The notes under the pieces were generated by a model that made no database searches, was not told the DNA's origin, and saw nothing but the letters and a program-made list of their open reading frames with translations. This document shows positions 35,125-45,450 of a stretch of DNA of 64,000 bases, piece by piece; position 1 is the first letter of the stretch; the number at the start of each line of letters is the position of its first letter. Source of the stretch: Areca catechu (lineage: Eukaryota; Streptophyta; Magnoliopsida; Arecales; Arecaceae). The DNA lies in NCBI GenBank assembly GCA_021397845.1, contig CM038040.1, positions 48,937,088 to 49,001,087 on the forward strand. Direction: 5' to 3'. The translations under genes and the position numbers were made by a program.

Positions 35125-36603
35125 TGATGTGGCAAGAAGCTGACATGTTGACATGCATTCCCAATCAAATGCCATGTCATAAGATCTGCCATGGTGGACA
35201 CCCCATCTCGGACTCCCTTGACCGAACCGAGCTCCTTCAGATCAACGAGGTGGCCCGTCAAAGTCGAACTCCGTCCTCTGCCAGGTCGGCACCCACGAGC
35301 TCGGGGCACCTAGGCCGGAGTCGAGCAATTTTCTTCGCCAGATCGAGCCCCTCCGAGGCAAGCCCCCTGAATCGGAGTCGAGCTCAGCCCTCCTCTGTCA
35401 GGTCAAGCCCCTCCGAGGTCAAGCCCTCTGGGCTGGAGTCGCGTGTCGACCTCCTCCACCGGATCGAGCCCCTTAGAGGCTGAGACCCCTGGACCAGAGT
35501 CGTGGTCAGCCCTCCGCTAGATCAAGCCTCTCTGAGGCCGAGCCCTCTGAGTAGGAGTCGAGCCCTCCTCCACCGGATCGAGCCCCTCAAAGGCTAAGAC
35601 CCATGGACCGGAGTTGAGGTCAGCCCTCCTCCGCCAGGTCGAGCCCCTCCGAGGCCGAGCCCTCCGAGTAGGAGTCGAGCCCTCCTCCACCGAGTAGAGC
35701 TCCTCCGAGGTCGAGCCCCCTGAGCCAGAGTCGAGCCTAGCCTCCTTCGCCAGGTCGAGCCCACCGAGTCGGAGCCGAGTCCCAGCTCTCCAACCCGGTA
35801 GCCAACTTGGATGGTGCCCCGGAACACCAAGGAGGTGGAGCCACCTCCCCGAGACACCGACGAGCGGCCCGAGGACCATCAGGAAACACCCGTTAGGTCA
35901 CAATAACTCTCTGCGGCCATTGCTTACACCAAGAGGGGAAGGAGCACCCTGACCGAGGTGCCACGCTCTTCACCAACCATCTGCACCACCCGAAAAAGGA
36001 AGTCAACTAGGAGATTCAAATCCCGGAGGCGGCGGCCCCCCGATCGAGGCACTGCAAGGCTTTTCGGAATGGGGCGACCAGAAGGAATGCCAGAATACAT
36101 GACAGTCTCCCTTATCACGAATCGTGTAAGACGTCCTGTCCATGGCACGGAACACCACCGCACATGCCTGACAGCCTAGAGGGGATCCCAAGGTAGGCGC
36201 TCAACGGTCACCTGAACTTAAAAGAACATTCGACACCCCCAGAGGGGGAGAGAGGTATGCAAGTGCAAATTACACCACTGAACATCACCCAAACGAGTGA
36301 AGGAGAAGAAGCCTCACAGGAGGGCCAGCCCACCTCGACTAACATCACTCCCAGCACACTCGCACCCCCACTCTCACACCATTCACTCCTCCTAGCATGG
36401 ATTCTATCAAGAGGGGCTCGACTAGGAGGATCTATTTCTCTGGGTCGTCACTGACTTGAACAGCGGAGTGCCCTTGCCGGAATTCCCGGCCCGGGTCACT
36501 AACCCCTGTTTTGCAGATCCTGAAGCGCAGGCCAACCAGGAGAGGACGAGGGATGATCCGACATCGACAGCAGCTACAGGCTACGATGATCCTGACGGCA
36601 ATA
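35125..36603 (+). repeat. 5' LTR of Tat(+)
   Basis: It starts TGATGTGGCAAGAAGCTGAC and ends GACGGCAATA (GGCGGCAACA in the 3' copy). It matches 53477-54973 over its length. The interior (about 35330-35770) is built of diverged ~60-120-bp repeats around GGTCGAGCCCCTCCGAGG. Confidence 0.9.
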
Positions 36604-36604
36604 G

Positions 36605-36625
36605 ATTGGCGTGCCAGGAAGGGGG
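36605..36625 (+). promoter_or_regulatory. Primer binding site of Tat(+)
   Basis: ATTGGCGTGCCAGGAAGGGG lies two bases inside the 5' LTR end and matches the site of the minus-strand Tat element apart from a few bases. Confidence 0.7.
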
Positions 36626-36679
36626 CGGCACGAGCGAGAGATCCTAAAAGCCAGTCCCTCTACAAGCATTTCCATCAGG

Positions 36680-37640
36680 AGGATGGTGACGACGCAAGCG
36701 AGAGAAGCTTCCACCAGCCATGCGGGTGACTCTCCTTCTCGAGGAAACCTGCATGTCCCGGAAGTGGAACCACCCACTCTACCTCAACCACCTCCGGCGG
36801 AATCCAAGCTGGCGACTCTAGCCTAGTAGATGCAGATCCTTGCTACGGCAATGTACCAGCTTCAGCACCAGCAACGGTCCTTGGCTACCCATCAGCAGCC
36901 AAGGACCCCCGTGGCCCATGCCGCAGCACCCCGCGATAGCCTGCATTCCTTCCAAGGAAGGCTTTCACAGCCGCGGGCCACCATCGACCCCCGGGGTAGT
37001 CATCAGACTCCAGTGAAAAGATAATGAGCCGGGTCTGCCGATAGGAAGAGCCGCTCTTTGACTCTTGAGCGGGCAACGACCAGACCCCACCGAGGTCGAA
37101 AAGGCAAGTCTGCCCTTCATTAGCACCGTGCACCCATGTCACCTTCTGCATCTCTTTCAGCAAAAGGTTCCATCGATGAAGCCATCAGGTGCACAGCCGA
37201 GAAGCGCCTGGAGGAGCACGAGCACAAGCTGGCGGAGTTAACCTGCTAGTTTGCGAACATGTAGGGCTCCGCTGACAAGCCAACGGGCTATGATGCCCGT
37301 CCCCCCTTCTCTTGAAAAATTCATGAGGAATCGATTCCCAACCGGTTTCGGATGCCGCAAGTGGATCCCTACGATGGGACCACTGACCCCCTGGACCACC
37401 TGGAAAGCTACAAGGCCCTCATGAGGATCCAGAGGGCCATTGATGCCCTCCTTTGCATCGCATTCCCAGTAACCCTCCGGAAGGCGGCTCGAGTCTGGTT
37501 CACCCACCTCGAGCCCGACACCATTGGTTCTTTTGCTCAGTTGGAGCAGAAGTTCGTGGCCCATTTTGATGCCTGTCGGAAGGTGCCACGAGAGGCAGAT
37601 AGCCTCTTCTCCATCCGGCACAGGACCGTGAGCCCCTACG
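36680..37640 (+). pseudogene. gag: gag N-terminal and main domain of Tat(+)
   Basis: The start region contains MVTTQAREASTSHAGDSPSR, matching the minus-strand copy. It is broken by stops near 36824 and 37024. The main gag domain is open in 37238-37630 with RFRMPQVDPYDGTTDPLDHL, AARVWFTHLEPDTIGSFAQL and FDACRKVPREADSLFSIRH, the structural protein that forms the particle. A frameshift near 37630 joins it to the next open block. A helix rich in Gln (MYQLQHQQRSLATHQQ) precedes the main domain. Confidence 0.82.
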
Positions 37641-37647
37641 AGACTAT

Positions 37648-39102
37648 GTGGCCCGCTTCAAAGTTACCGCTTTGGAGATTTACGACCTTGAAGAGCCAGT
37701 CGCCATGCTGGCACTAAAGCGAGGGCTCAGGACCTCCTGCCTGACCTACTTGCTCGATAAGAAACCCCCCAAGAGCTACTCTGAGCTCCTCCTTCGAGCT
37801 CAAAAGTATGTCCATACCAAAGAGGTGGATTGTACGAGGAGGGAGCTAGATGGGAAGCCATCGAAGAAGCCGACTCCCGCCGAGATGTCGGGGATGCGGA
37901 AGCCAGGACCTCCGCCTCCGAACTTCTGCCAGGGGCCAAGACCAAGGTGCGCTCTAGTCCCAAAGGAGACATTCACCCCCCTGCTCGCTCCGAGGACAAA
38001 AATCCTGATGGAGATCGAAGGCGAGCCCTACCTTAAGCACCCACCTCCGATAAAGCCATCCTCTAGCCATGACAAGATGAAGTATTGGCACTACCATCGT
38101 GACCACGGCCACGACATCGAGGAATGTCGCAACCTCAAGAAGGAGATCAAAGAACTCATCAAGAGGGGCTACCTCGGAAGGTACGTGGGGGGCAGACCTC
38201 AGGCAGAACCTCAAGCACTCGTCACTCTCCCATCGGTACCGGTAGTTGACAACAGCCCTACCGAGAAGCCAGTAGGGATGATATGCTGGGGAGCCGAGTG
38301 CGCGACCAAGAAGGCCCGAGGGGCAGGGCAGTCTGAAGATATACTCCCCTTTATGAGGGAAGGGGGAGATTGGGGAAAAAATGTAAATAACGATGTTGTG
38401 GTTATCGAAATGATAATCGCAAAGCATCCCGTAAAACATATCATGGTTGATAGTGGAAGCTCCATAGATGTGTTTTTTTATGATGCCTTCTCCAGAATGA
38501 ATTTGTCTCCTGCACAGCTCAGACCTGTGCACACACCCCTTGTCGATTTCACAGGGGATTCTATGAGGGTCGAGAGAGAGATCACTCTCCCAATCACTGT
38601 CGGGACCCCACCTCGGCAGAGCACAGTCATGATGACCTTCATGGCAGTTAGATTGCCTTCAGTCTATAATGTGATTCTCGACCAACCAGGACTCAATCTG
38701 CTTGACGCCGTCGTCTCCACAAGACGGCTACTGGTGCAGTTCCTAACTCCCTATAAAGTCGACGAGATAGGGGGTGCACCTCAGTCGATCCAACACTGTT
38801 TCCAAACTCTCCCAGGTACCAATGTCCCCGAGGAAGATCCTAGGACGAACGAGCTCGACCAAAGGGCGCAAGACCCAAGGTGTGGCCCGACCGAGCACTT
38901 ACTATCTTTTTCGCTTGGAGCCAACCAAGAAAAGACGGTACAAGTTGGGGCCCAGCTACGAGAGGATGAAAGAACCCACCTGTTGGAGTTCTTGCAGGCG
39001 AACGCTGATGTGTTTGCCTGGACAGTGGCTGACATGCCAGGTATTCCTTTTGACATCATCACTCACAAGTTAAGCATTGACTCGAAGTGCAGGCCAGTTT
39101 AG
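37648..39102 (+). CDS. gag C-terminus, protease and RT start of Tat(+) (484-codon open block)
   Basis: This open block begins inside gag (FKVTALEIYDLEEPVAMLAL) and carries a knuckle-like motif YWHYHRDHGHDIEECRNLKK, in which the first Cys of the usual pattern is Trp. The aspartic protease follows (HIMVDSGSSIDVFFYDAFSR, with the DSG catalytic triplet, and VYNVILDQPGLNLLDA). It continues through the linker to the RT start (DVFAWTVADMPGIPFDIITH). Protease would mature the gag-pol chain inside the particle. It is the longest undamaged piece of this pol, but it is preceded by a frameshift and ends at a TAG after CRPV, so it is a fragment rather than a working gene. Confidence 0.82.
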   Translation: MARFKVTALEIYDLEEPVAMLALKRGLRTSCLTYLLDKKPPKSYSELLLRAQKYVHTKEVDCTRRELDGKPSKKPTPAEMSGMRKPGPPPPNFCQGPRPRCALVPKETFTPLLAPRTKILMEIEGEPYLKHPPPIKPSSSHDKMKYWHYHRDHGHDIEECRNLKKEIKELIKRGYLGRYVGGRPQAEPQALVTLPSVPVVDNSPTEKPVGMICWGAECATKKARGAGQSEDILPFMREGGDWGKNVNNDVVVIEMIIAKHPVKHIMVDSGSSIDVFFYDAFSRMNLSPAQLRPVHTPLVDFTGDSMRVEREITLPITVGTPPRQSTVMMTFMAVRLPSVYNVILDQPGLNLLDAVVSTRRLLVQFLTPYKVDEIGGAPQSIQHCFQTLPGTNVPEEDPRTNELDQRAQDPRCGPTEHLLSFSLGANQEKTVQVGAQLREDERTHLLEFLQANADVFAWTVADMPGIPFDIITHKLSIDSKCRPV

Positions 39103-39680
39103 GGAAGAAGAGTTTCGCCCCCAAGAGGCAGGCGATAATCAACGAGGAGGTCGACAAACTCCTCGCCGCCAGCTTCGTTCGGGAGGTCCAATATCCAAGC
39201 TGGCTGGCGAATGTGATGATGGTAAAGAAGAATAACGATAAATGGAGGATTTGGGTGGACTACACTGACCTCAACAAGGCATGCCCAAAGGATAGTTTTC
39301 CCTTGCCAAAGATTGATCAACTTGTGGATGCCACCTCGGGTCATCGACTGCTCTCCTTTATGGATGCATTCTCTGGATACAATCAGATCCGGATGCATCC
39401 AAAGGATAAGAAGCATACCGCCTTCATCACCGACCAAGGGACGTACTGTTACAAGATGATGCCCTTTGGTCTGAAGAATGCTGGGGCTACGTACTAGCAT
39501 ATGGTCAACAAGATCTTCAAAGATTAGATTGGCTGAAATATGCAAGTGTACGTGGATGACATGCTTGTCATGAGCAAGCCGAGCTCGGACCACATCGCTG
39601 ACCTCATGGAAGCCTTCAACAATCTTCGAAAGTACCAAGTGAAGCTGAACCCAGCGAAGTGCACCTTCGGAGTGGCAGTG
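39087..39680 (+). pseudogene. Reverse transcriptase of Tat(+)
   Basis: Blocks in order are FVREVQYPSWLANVMMVKKN, WRIWVDYTDLNKACPKDSFP, LLSFMDAFSGYNQIRMHPKD, YKMMPFGLKNAGATY, then a TAG at 39495-39497, two more stops, and the catalytic motif MQVYVDDMLVMSKPSSDH. The Asp-Asp pair is intact here, unlike in the minus-strand copy. A frameshift near 39680 (CTFGVA to SGKFLGFMVTQ) leads into the RNase H frame. Confidence 0.87.
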
Positions 39681-40255
39681 GAAAGTTCCTTGGCTTCATG
39701 GTCACTCAGAGGAGCATTGAAGCGAACCCAGAGAAGGTCCAGGCGATCATCGACATGGAGCACCTGACATCCAAGAAGCAGGTCCAGTACCTGACGGCGC
39801 GTATTGCCATCCTGAGCCGGTTCATCTCGAGATCAACCGATCGCTGCCTTCCCTTCTTCAAGGCACTGCGTAAGATGCACGACTTCACCTGGACGGAGGA
39901 GTGCAGGGTAGCCTTTGAAGAGCTGAAAGAGTCCTTGGCTTCTCCCCCGCTACTCTCCAGGCTAGAGGAAAGGGAGGAGCTGTTGCTCTATCTGGCGGTC
40001 ATACTTGGAGCCGTCAGCTCGGTCCTCGTCCATGCGGATAAGGACGGGTCTCAGAAGCCGGTATACTATACAAGAAAAATTCTTCGCGACGCGGAGATCA
40101 GGTATACCTGTTCCGAAAAACTTATTTTTGATCTAATAATGTCTGCTAAGCGCCTCAGGCCCTACTTCCAAGTGCATCCAATTATGGTGGTAACGGACCA
40201 GCCGCTGAGGACCATACTCAGCCATCCTGAAACATCTGGATGGTTGGCTAAATAG
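39681..40255 (+). pseudogene. First RNase H of Tat(+)
   Basis: SGKFLGFMVTQRSIEANPEK starts the connection domain. It is followed by LPFFKALRKMHDFTWTEECR, LLLYLAVILGAVSSVLVHAD, KPVYYTRKILRDAEIRYTCS and YFQVHPIMVVTDQPLRTILS. This is the RT-linked RNase H that removes template RNA. The frame ends with a TAG at 40253-40255, where the minus-strand copy reads on (LTKWVLKLSEF). Confidence 0.85.
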
Positions 40256-40800
40256 TCCCTGATAATGAGCGAGTTCGATATCGCGTATCGACCGAGATCG
40301 TCACAGAAGGCCCAGGTCCTAGCTGACTTCCTTGTCGAGTGCATGGGACCCACCGAGGAGCTGGAGCAGACTTCCAAGGAGCACCAAGTTGAGCCCGGCA
40401 TGGAGGAGGAACCTTGGGTCCTCCACGTGGACGGCGCATCTAACTCTGGTGGGAGCGGAGCATGACTCATTCTCACCAACGACGACGGGGTCATGGCGGA
40501 GTGTGCCCTCCGTTTTGAATTCGCCGTGATAAATAACCGAGCAGAGTATGAGGCGCTCCTTGCGGGCCTAAAGGTCTCACGCGAGCTAGGCATCTAGAAT
40601 TTGAAGGTCTTCACCGACTCCCAATTGGTGGCCGGACAAGTTTCCGGAGAGTATGAAGCTAGAGATCCCCAAATGATGAAGTACTTGGAGCGAGTCCACT
40701 CGTGCACGACAGGCTTCTGACGCTTCAACATCTCCCACATCCCTCATGGGGAGAACGCTCGCGCGGATGCATTGTCGAGACTCGCGACCTTGCCAGACTT
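40256..40800 (+). pseudogene. Second (archaeal-type) RNase H of Tat(+)
   Basis: EFDIAYRPRSSQKAQVLADF leads into WVLHVDGASNSGGSGA (TGA where Gly is expected), ILTNDDGVMAECALRFEFAV, NNRAEYEALLAGLKVSRELG, KVFTDSQLVAGQVSGEYEA and HGENARADALSRLA. The acidic residues of an RNase H site are visible (HVDGAS, AEYEAL, FTDSQL, ARADAL). An extra RNase H between the first RNase H and integrase defines Tat elements and is thought to replace the function of the first. Three stops interrupt it. Confidence 0.85.
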
Positions 40801-42120
40801 ATCGCTAGGATATGCATACATCGAGTACCTCGAAAATCCAAGCTATGAGACTCCCGAAAAGGTGCACCAAGTCACCCCGGAGCCGAGCTGGATGGACAGG
40901 TACATCAGATATATCATTGATGACACTTTGCCCGAGGACCGCGTGGAGGCTAGCCTCATCAAAAAGAAAGCCTCCCGGTTTGTCCTGATGGAAGGACAGC
41001 TCTATCGCCAATCCTACTCATACCCACTTTTGAAGTGCTTGAGACCAGCAGAGGCAGCCTTCGTTCTCCAGGAGATACATGAAGGCCTGTGCGGGAACCA
41101 TGTGGGAGGAAGGATGTTGGCGTATAAAACTCTCTACTAGGGATATTCTGGGAGACCATGAGGGAGGATGTCGTCGACTTCGTGAAGAGATGCGACAAAT
41201 GTCAGTGCCATGCTCACATACAACATCAGCCAGCGGCGTCAATCTCATAGCTCTTCGTCCCTTGGCCCTTTGCCCAATGAGGAATGGACATCTTGGGGCC
41301 ATTTTTCCCTGCACCGGGGCAACGGAGGTTCTTGCTGGTGGCTATCGATTACTTCACCAAATGGGTAGAAGCAGAGCCACTGGCATGGATCACAGAAGCT
41401 AAGGTCTGCCAACTCTTCTGGAAGTCAATAATATGCCATTTCAGACTCCCTCGCTGCATCATCACCGATAACGGGCAATAGTTTGACAACCGGGAGTTCG
41501 AAGGTTTCTGTGCTGAGCACGGCATCCAGCACCGTTTCACTTCCGTCGCTCACCCCCAGACAAATGGAGATGCCGAAGTGACCAACCGAACCATCCTCCA
41601 GGGCCTCAAGACTAGATTGGACCAGGCCAAGGACAGGTGGGCAGAAGAACTCCCAAGTATTCTCTGGGCCTACCACACAATGCCCAGGATAGCGACCGAC
41701 AAGACACCCTTCAACCTTGTCTTCGATGCCAAGGCCGTGGTCCCAGTTGAGCTCGGCTTACTCACGCTGCGGGTGCAGCAATATGACGAAGCACAGAATT
41801 CGGTGCACCTTCTGCTCAACTTGGACCTCCTCGAGGAGACCAGAGACAAAGCTCGACTCCGGATGGCAGCATACCGGTAATGAGTCGCCCGATACTATAA
41901 CGCCCGAGTAAGACCCAAGGTCTTTCAAACTGGCGACCTGGTGCTCCACCATACTGAAGCGTCTCAACCCCGGGAGAGTGGCAAGCTCTCACCGAACTAG
42001 GAAGGTCCCTATAAGGTGGTCGAAGCTCTTCCACATGAAGCCTACTACTTCGCGGATCTGGACGGTGCCAGATTCCTGCGAACATGGAATGCATGCAACC
42101 TGAGAAAGTATTATCATTAA
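40801..42120 (+). pseudogene. Integrase of Tat(+)
   Basis: The linker MEGQLYRQSYSYPLLKCLRP precedes the zinc-binding domain (EIHEGLCGNHVGGRMLAYKT, then CDKCQ after a one-base shift and stops near 41140). The core keeps GMDILGPFF, IITDNGQ with a TAG directly after it, and QTNGDAEVTNRTILQGLKTR, so the DDE residues are all present. The C-terminal part reads SVHLLLNLDLLEETRDKARL, two stops near 41880, FQTGDLVLHHTEASQP and WNACNLRKYYH before the natural stop at 42118-42120. Confidence 0.85.
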
Positions 42121-42329
42121 TGTAAGGCTCATCTTTTAACATAATAAAGGCCCTCTTTTGCATAGATTGCCTTTCACCTTGTAGGAATATCGCTACCCGG
42201 CCTAAGGCCAGGCACGTCGAAACTCGGAGGCCAATTCCCCGACATCAAAATGCGGGGCATGATTCTCCGGTGCAAATAACGTAAGGTTCTTTCTCATCAA
42301 CGATTAAGGTTCCCCTTGTGCAAACGTTT
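42121..42329 (+). other. Non-coding region after Tat(+) pol
   Basis: No coding signal. It is a short leader into the tandem array. Confidence 0.45.
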
Positions 42330-44112
42330 CTTGCTTTGCAGGATAATCTCCACAAAGTCTTTGAGCCCAACTCCAGGACACCAAAGCCCGGAGCCAAGCT
42401 CTCCGGCCACCAAGTCTTCAAGCCCAGCTCCAAGACATCAAAGCCCAGAGCCAAGCTCTCCGGCCACCAATTCTTTGAGCCCAGCTCTAGGACATCCAAG
42501 ACCTGGAGCCAAGATCTCCGGCCACCAAGTCTTCGAGCCTAGCTCCAAGACATCCAAGACCTGGAGCTTAGATCTCTGGCTACCAAGTCTTCGAGCCCAG
42601 CTCCAGGACACCCAAGCCCGGAGCCAAGCTCTTCGACCACAAAGTCTTCGAGCCCAACTCTAGGACATCCAAGACCCAGAGCCAAGATCTCCAGCCACCA
42701 AGTCTTCGAGCCCATCTCCAAGATATCCAAGACCCGGAGCTCAGATCTCCGGCTACCAAGTCTTCGAGCCCATCACTAGGACACCCAAGCCCGGAGCCAA
42801 GCTCTCCGGCCACCAAGTCTTCGAGTCCAACCCCAGGACATCCAAGACCCGGAGCCAAGATCTTTGGCCACCAAGTCTTCAAGCCCAGCTCCAAGACATC
42901 CAAGCCCGAAGCCAAGATCTCCGGCCACCAAGTCTTCAAGCCTAGCTCCAAGACATCAAAGCCCGGAGCTCAGATCTCTAGCCACCAAGTCTTCGAGCCC
43001 AGCTCCAGGACATCCAAGACCCGGAACTCAGATCTCTGGCTACCAAGTCTTTGAGCCCAGCTCCAGGACACCCAAGCCCGGAGCCAAGCTCTCTGGCCAC
43101 CAAGTCTTCGAGCTCAGCTCCAGGACATCCAAGACCTGGAGCTCAGATCTTCGGCCACCAAGTCTTCGAGCCCAGCTCCAGGACATCCAAGACCCGGAGC
43201 TCAGATCTCCGGCCACCAAGTATTCGAGCCCAGCTCCAGGACACCCAAGCCCGGAGCCAAGCTCTCCGGCCACCAAGTCTTCGAGCCCATCTCCAAGACA
43301 TCCAAGCCTGGAGCTCAGATCTTCGACCACCAAGTCTTCGAGCCCATCTCCAAGACACCAAACCAGAGCCAAGCTCTCCAGCCACCAAGTCTTCGAGCCC
43401 AGCTCCAAGATACCAAATCCCAGAACCAAGCTTTCTGGCCACCAGGTCCTAGAGCCTAGCGTCGAGACCTCAAAGCCCAGAGCCAAGCTCTCCGGCACCA
43501 AGTCTTCGAGCCCAGCTCCAAGACATCAAAGCCCGGAACCAAGCTTTTTGACCACCAGGTCCTAGAGCCCAGCACCGAGACCTCAAAGCCTGGAGCCAAG
43601 CTCTCCGGCACCAAGTCATCGAGCCCAGCTCCAAGACATCAAAGCCCGGAACCAAGCTTTCCAGCAACCAGGTCCCAGAGCCCAGCTCCGAGACCTCAAA
43701 GACCCGGAGCTCAGATCTCCAGCCACTAAGCCTCTGAGCCCAGCTCCGAGATACAAAGACCTGGAGCTCAGATCTCCAGCCACTAAGCCTCTGAGCCCAG
43801 CTCCGAGACACAAAGACCTGGAGCTCAGATCTCCAGCCACTGAGCCTCTGACCCTAGCTCCGAGACACAAAGACCCGGAGCTCAGATCTCCGGCCACTAA
43901 GCCTCTGAGCCCAGCTCCGAGACATCAAGACCCGAAGCTCAGACCTCCGGCCACTAAGCCTCCGAGCCCAACTCCGAGATACAAAGACCCGAAGCTCATA
44001 TCTCCGGCCACTAAGCCTTTGAGCCCAGCTCCGAGATGCAAAGACCTGAAGCTCAGATCTTCGGCCACTAAGTCTTTGAGCCCAGCTCCAAGACAACAAA
44101 GCCCAGGACATC
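42330..44112. repeat. 57-58-bp tandem array between Tat(+) pol and the antisense gene
   Basis: About thirty units follow the pattern CACCAAGTCTTCGAGCCCAG, CTCCAAGACATCCAAGACCC, GGAGCTCAGATCTCCGGC. CAAGT landmarks at 43101, 43159, 43217 and 43274 give a period of 57-58 bp. The 19-residue periodic frames on both strands (for example SSPAPRHPSPEPSSPATK) follow from a 57-bp unit and are not taken as proteins. The units become more diverged after about 43700. Confidence 0.9.
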
Positions 44113-44373
44113 CAATAACAAGGCGGAGACCTCTCCTCTTATCTCATGGCATTTATATATATTTGAAAAAAATAGAAGAGAAAAAGAAAAAGAAAAGAGA
44201 AAGGAAGGGAGAAGAGGAAGAGGTTGAGGCCTGAAGTACTCAATTTAGGACAGTTGAAGAAAAAACTCATTTCATTGAAATACGGTTGTTCATCTACAAA
44301 GATTCTTGGGTCCCCGACATGCCGGGCGACCCAGCCCAATGCTGGAAAACAAGAAAGCAAAAAACTAGTCTAC
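44113..44373. other. Region between the tandem array and the antisense gene 3' end
   Basis: A-rich stretch (44162-44222, GAAAAAGAAAAAG type) and about 150 bp without coding signal. On the minus strand this is the expected 3' untranslated region of the antisense gene. Confidence 0.45.
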
Positions 44374-45445
44374 TCATGCATCCTCGTCGATAGGGTTATG
44401 CAGCGGTGAAGTTCCTTCCCCGGGGGTTTCAGTCTCCTTAGCTTCGGCCTTGGCAACCGGCACCTGCGGGGAAAGTTCGGGGATGACGGTTGACCCCCCT
44501 GCAATGCCCGAAGCCATGCCTGGAGCTCGAGGGAAGTGGAGCCGGCTACGGCCCTCGTCAGGGATGAACCCCTCGATTCGGTCATGCAGGTACATAAATC
44601 CCTTGAAGAAAGAGTCCGACGCCATCTGATAGAACTCATCAACGAACTCCTCCGAGCCCTTGTACCTGTCTACGACCCCCTCGGCCTCCTTCTTCACCTC
44701 GATGACTTGTGCCTTTGCCGCCTCCGCCAACCTGGCCACCTCCGCTACCTCCCTCTCGGCCGTGACCAGCTTCTTCTTCACTGCATCTAGCTCAGCCTAA
44801 AGGGACTGGGCGATCCCCTTATGCCGGACTACTTCGGCGTTGAATGAGCTCAACCTCTTCTCTGTGGCCACGAGCTCCTCAGCCTTGCTCTTCGAACGGC
44901 CCCACTCCCGATCGAGCTCCTCCTGAAGCTCCTTCGAGCGCCTTTCAGCACTGGCGAGCCCACTCTGGAGCTCCTTATTCTTCAGACCGAGCTTTCGGGA
45001 GGTATCAGACTTCTTCTTCAGCTCAGCCTTTAGAGCCTTGACCTTGGCTGCATGTCGTTAGTCGTTCTTCAACCAGTTCCGGCAGCAGTCCCTAATAAGG
45101 AGCATCTCAGCTCCGACCTGCACCAAACAAGATGTCAAGAAGAGGAGGGGAAAGGAAAGGAATCTCCAGAAGGTTAGACCCGCTTACCGTGAAAAGTAGG
45201 GGGAAGATGCTACTAATTGCATCCCCCAGTACCTTTCCGGCCATCTCTTGCCGGTTACATGCTTGGATGGAGAAATCCATAATGCGCTCACCAGTTTCCG
45301 GTCTCGAAGAAGCGACAAATCGGTCCCCATTCTGAACGGGACCCAACAATAATCCCTTTCTCTCCTGCCTGCCCCCGAGGTGGAATCGCCCGCTCCGACA
45401 TCAGTAGAGGCCTCGGGGGCCGGTTGAGAGCTCGGCGCCCCCTCC
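44374..45445 (-). pseudogene. 3' half of the Tat(+) antisense gene (coiled-coil part)
   Basis: The minus strand reads a long coiled coil (ELKKKSDTSRKLGLKNKELQ, EELVATEKRLSSFNAEVVR, a TAG near 44797 in IAQSL-stop-AELDAVKKK, then TAEREVAEVARLAEAAKAQV). It ends with a conserved-looking tail (SEEFVDEFYQMASDSFFKGF, HDRIEGFIPDEG) and stops at 44374. An intron is predicted at 45187-45118 (GTAAGC ... TGCAG, 70 bp). The upstream part (PPEGAPSSQPAPEASTDVGA) is cut at 45450 by chromovirus copy 2 and continues at 51609. Tat-lineage elements are known to carry extra antisense frames here. The function of the protein is unknown; I see no catalytic motif. Confidence 0.72.
45118..45187 (-). other. Predicted intron of the Tat(+) antisense gene
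   Basis: Reading on the minus strand, the donor is CACG|GTAAGC (45187) and the acceptor is GGTGCAG|GTCGG (45118). The coding frame is lost inside and resumes on both sides. Prediction from consensus only. Confidence 0.5.
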
Positions 45446-45450
45446 GGTGG
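45446..45450. repeat. Target-site duplication GGTGG, left of chromovirus copy 2
   Basis: GGTGG directly precedes the LTR at 45451, and the same five bases follow the far LTR at 51604-51608. Removing the element plus one copy restores the antisense reading frame (GADPALGAPP joined to EGAPSSQPAP). Confidence 0.82.

Noticed and set aside
42316..44111. Pro/Ser-rich repetitive 'proteins' (for example 233 codons at 42864-43565)
   Set aside because: They follow the 57-58-bp DNA repeat and occur on both strands in several frames. Read as non-coding repeat.
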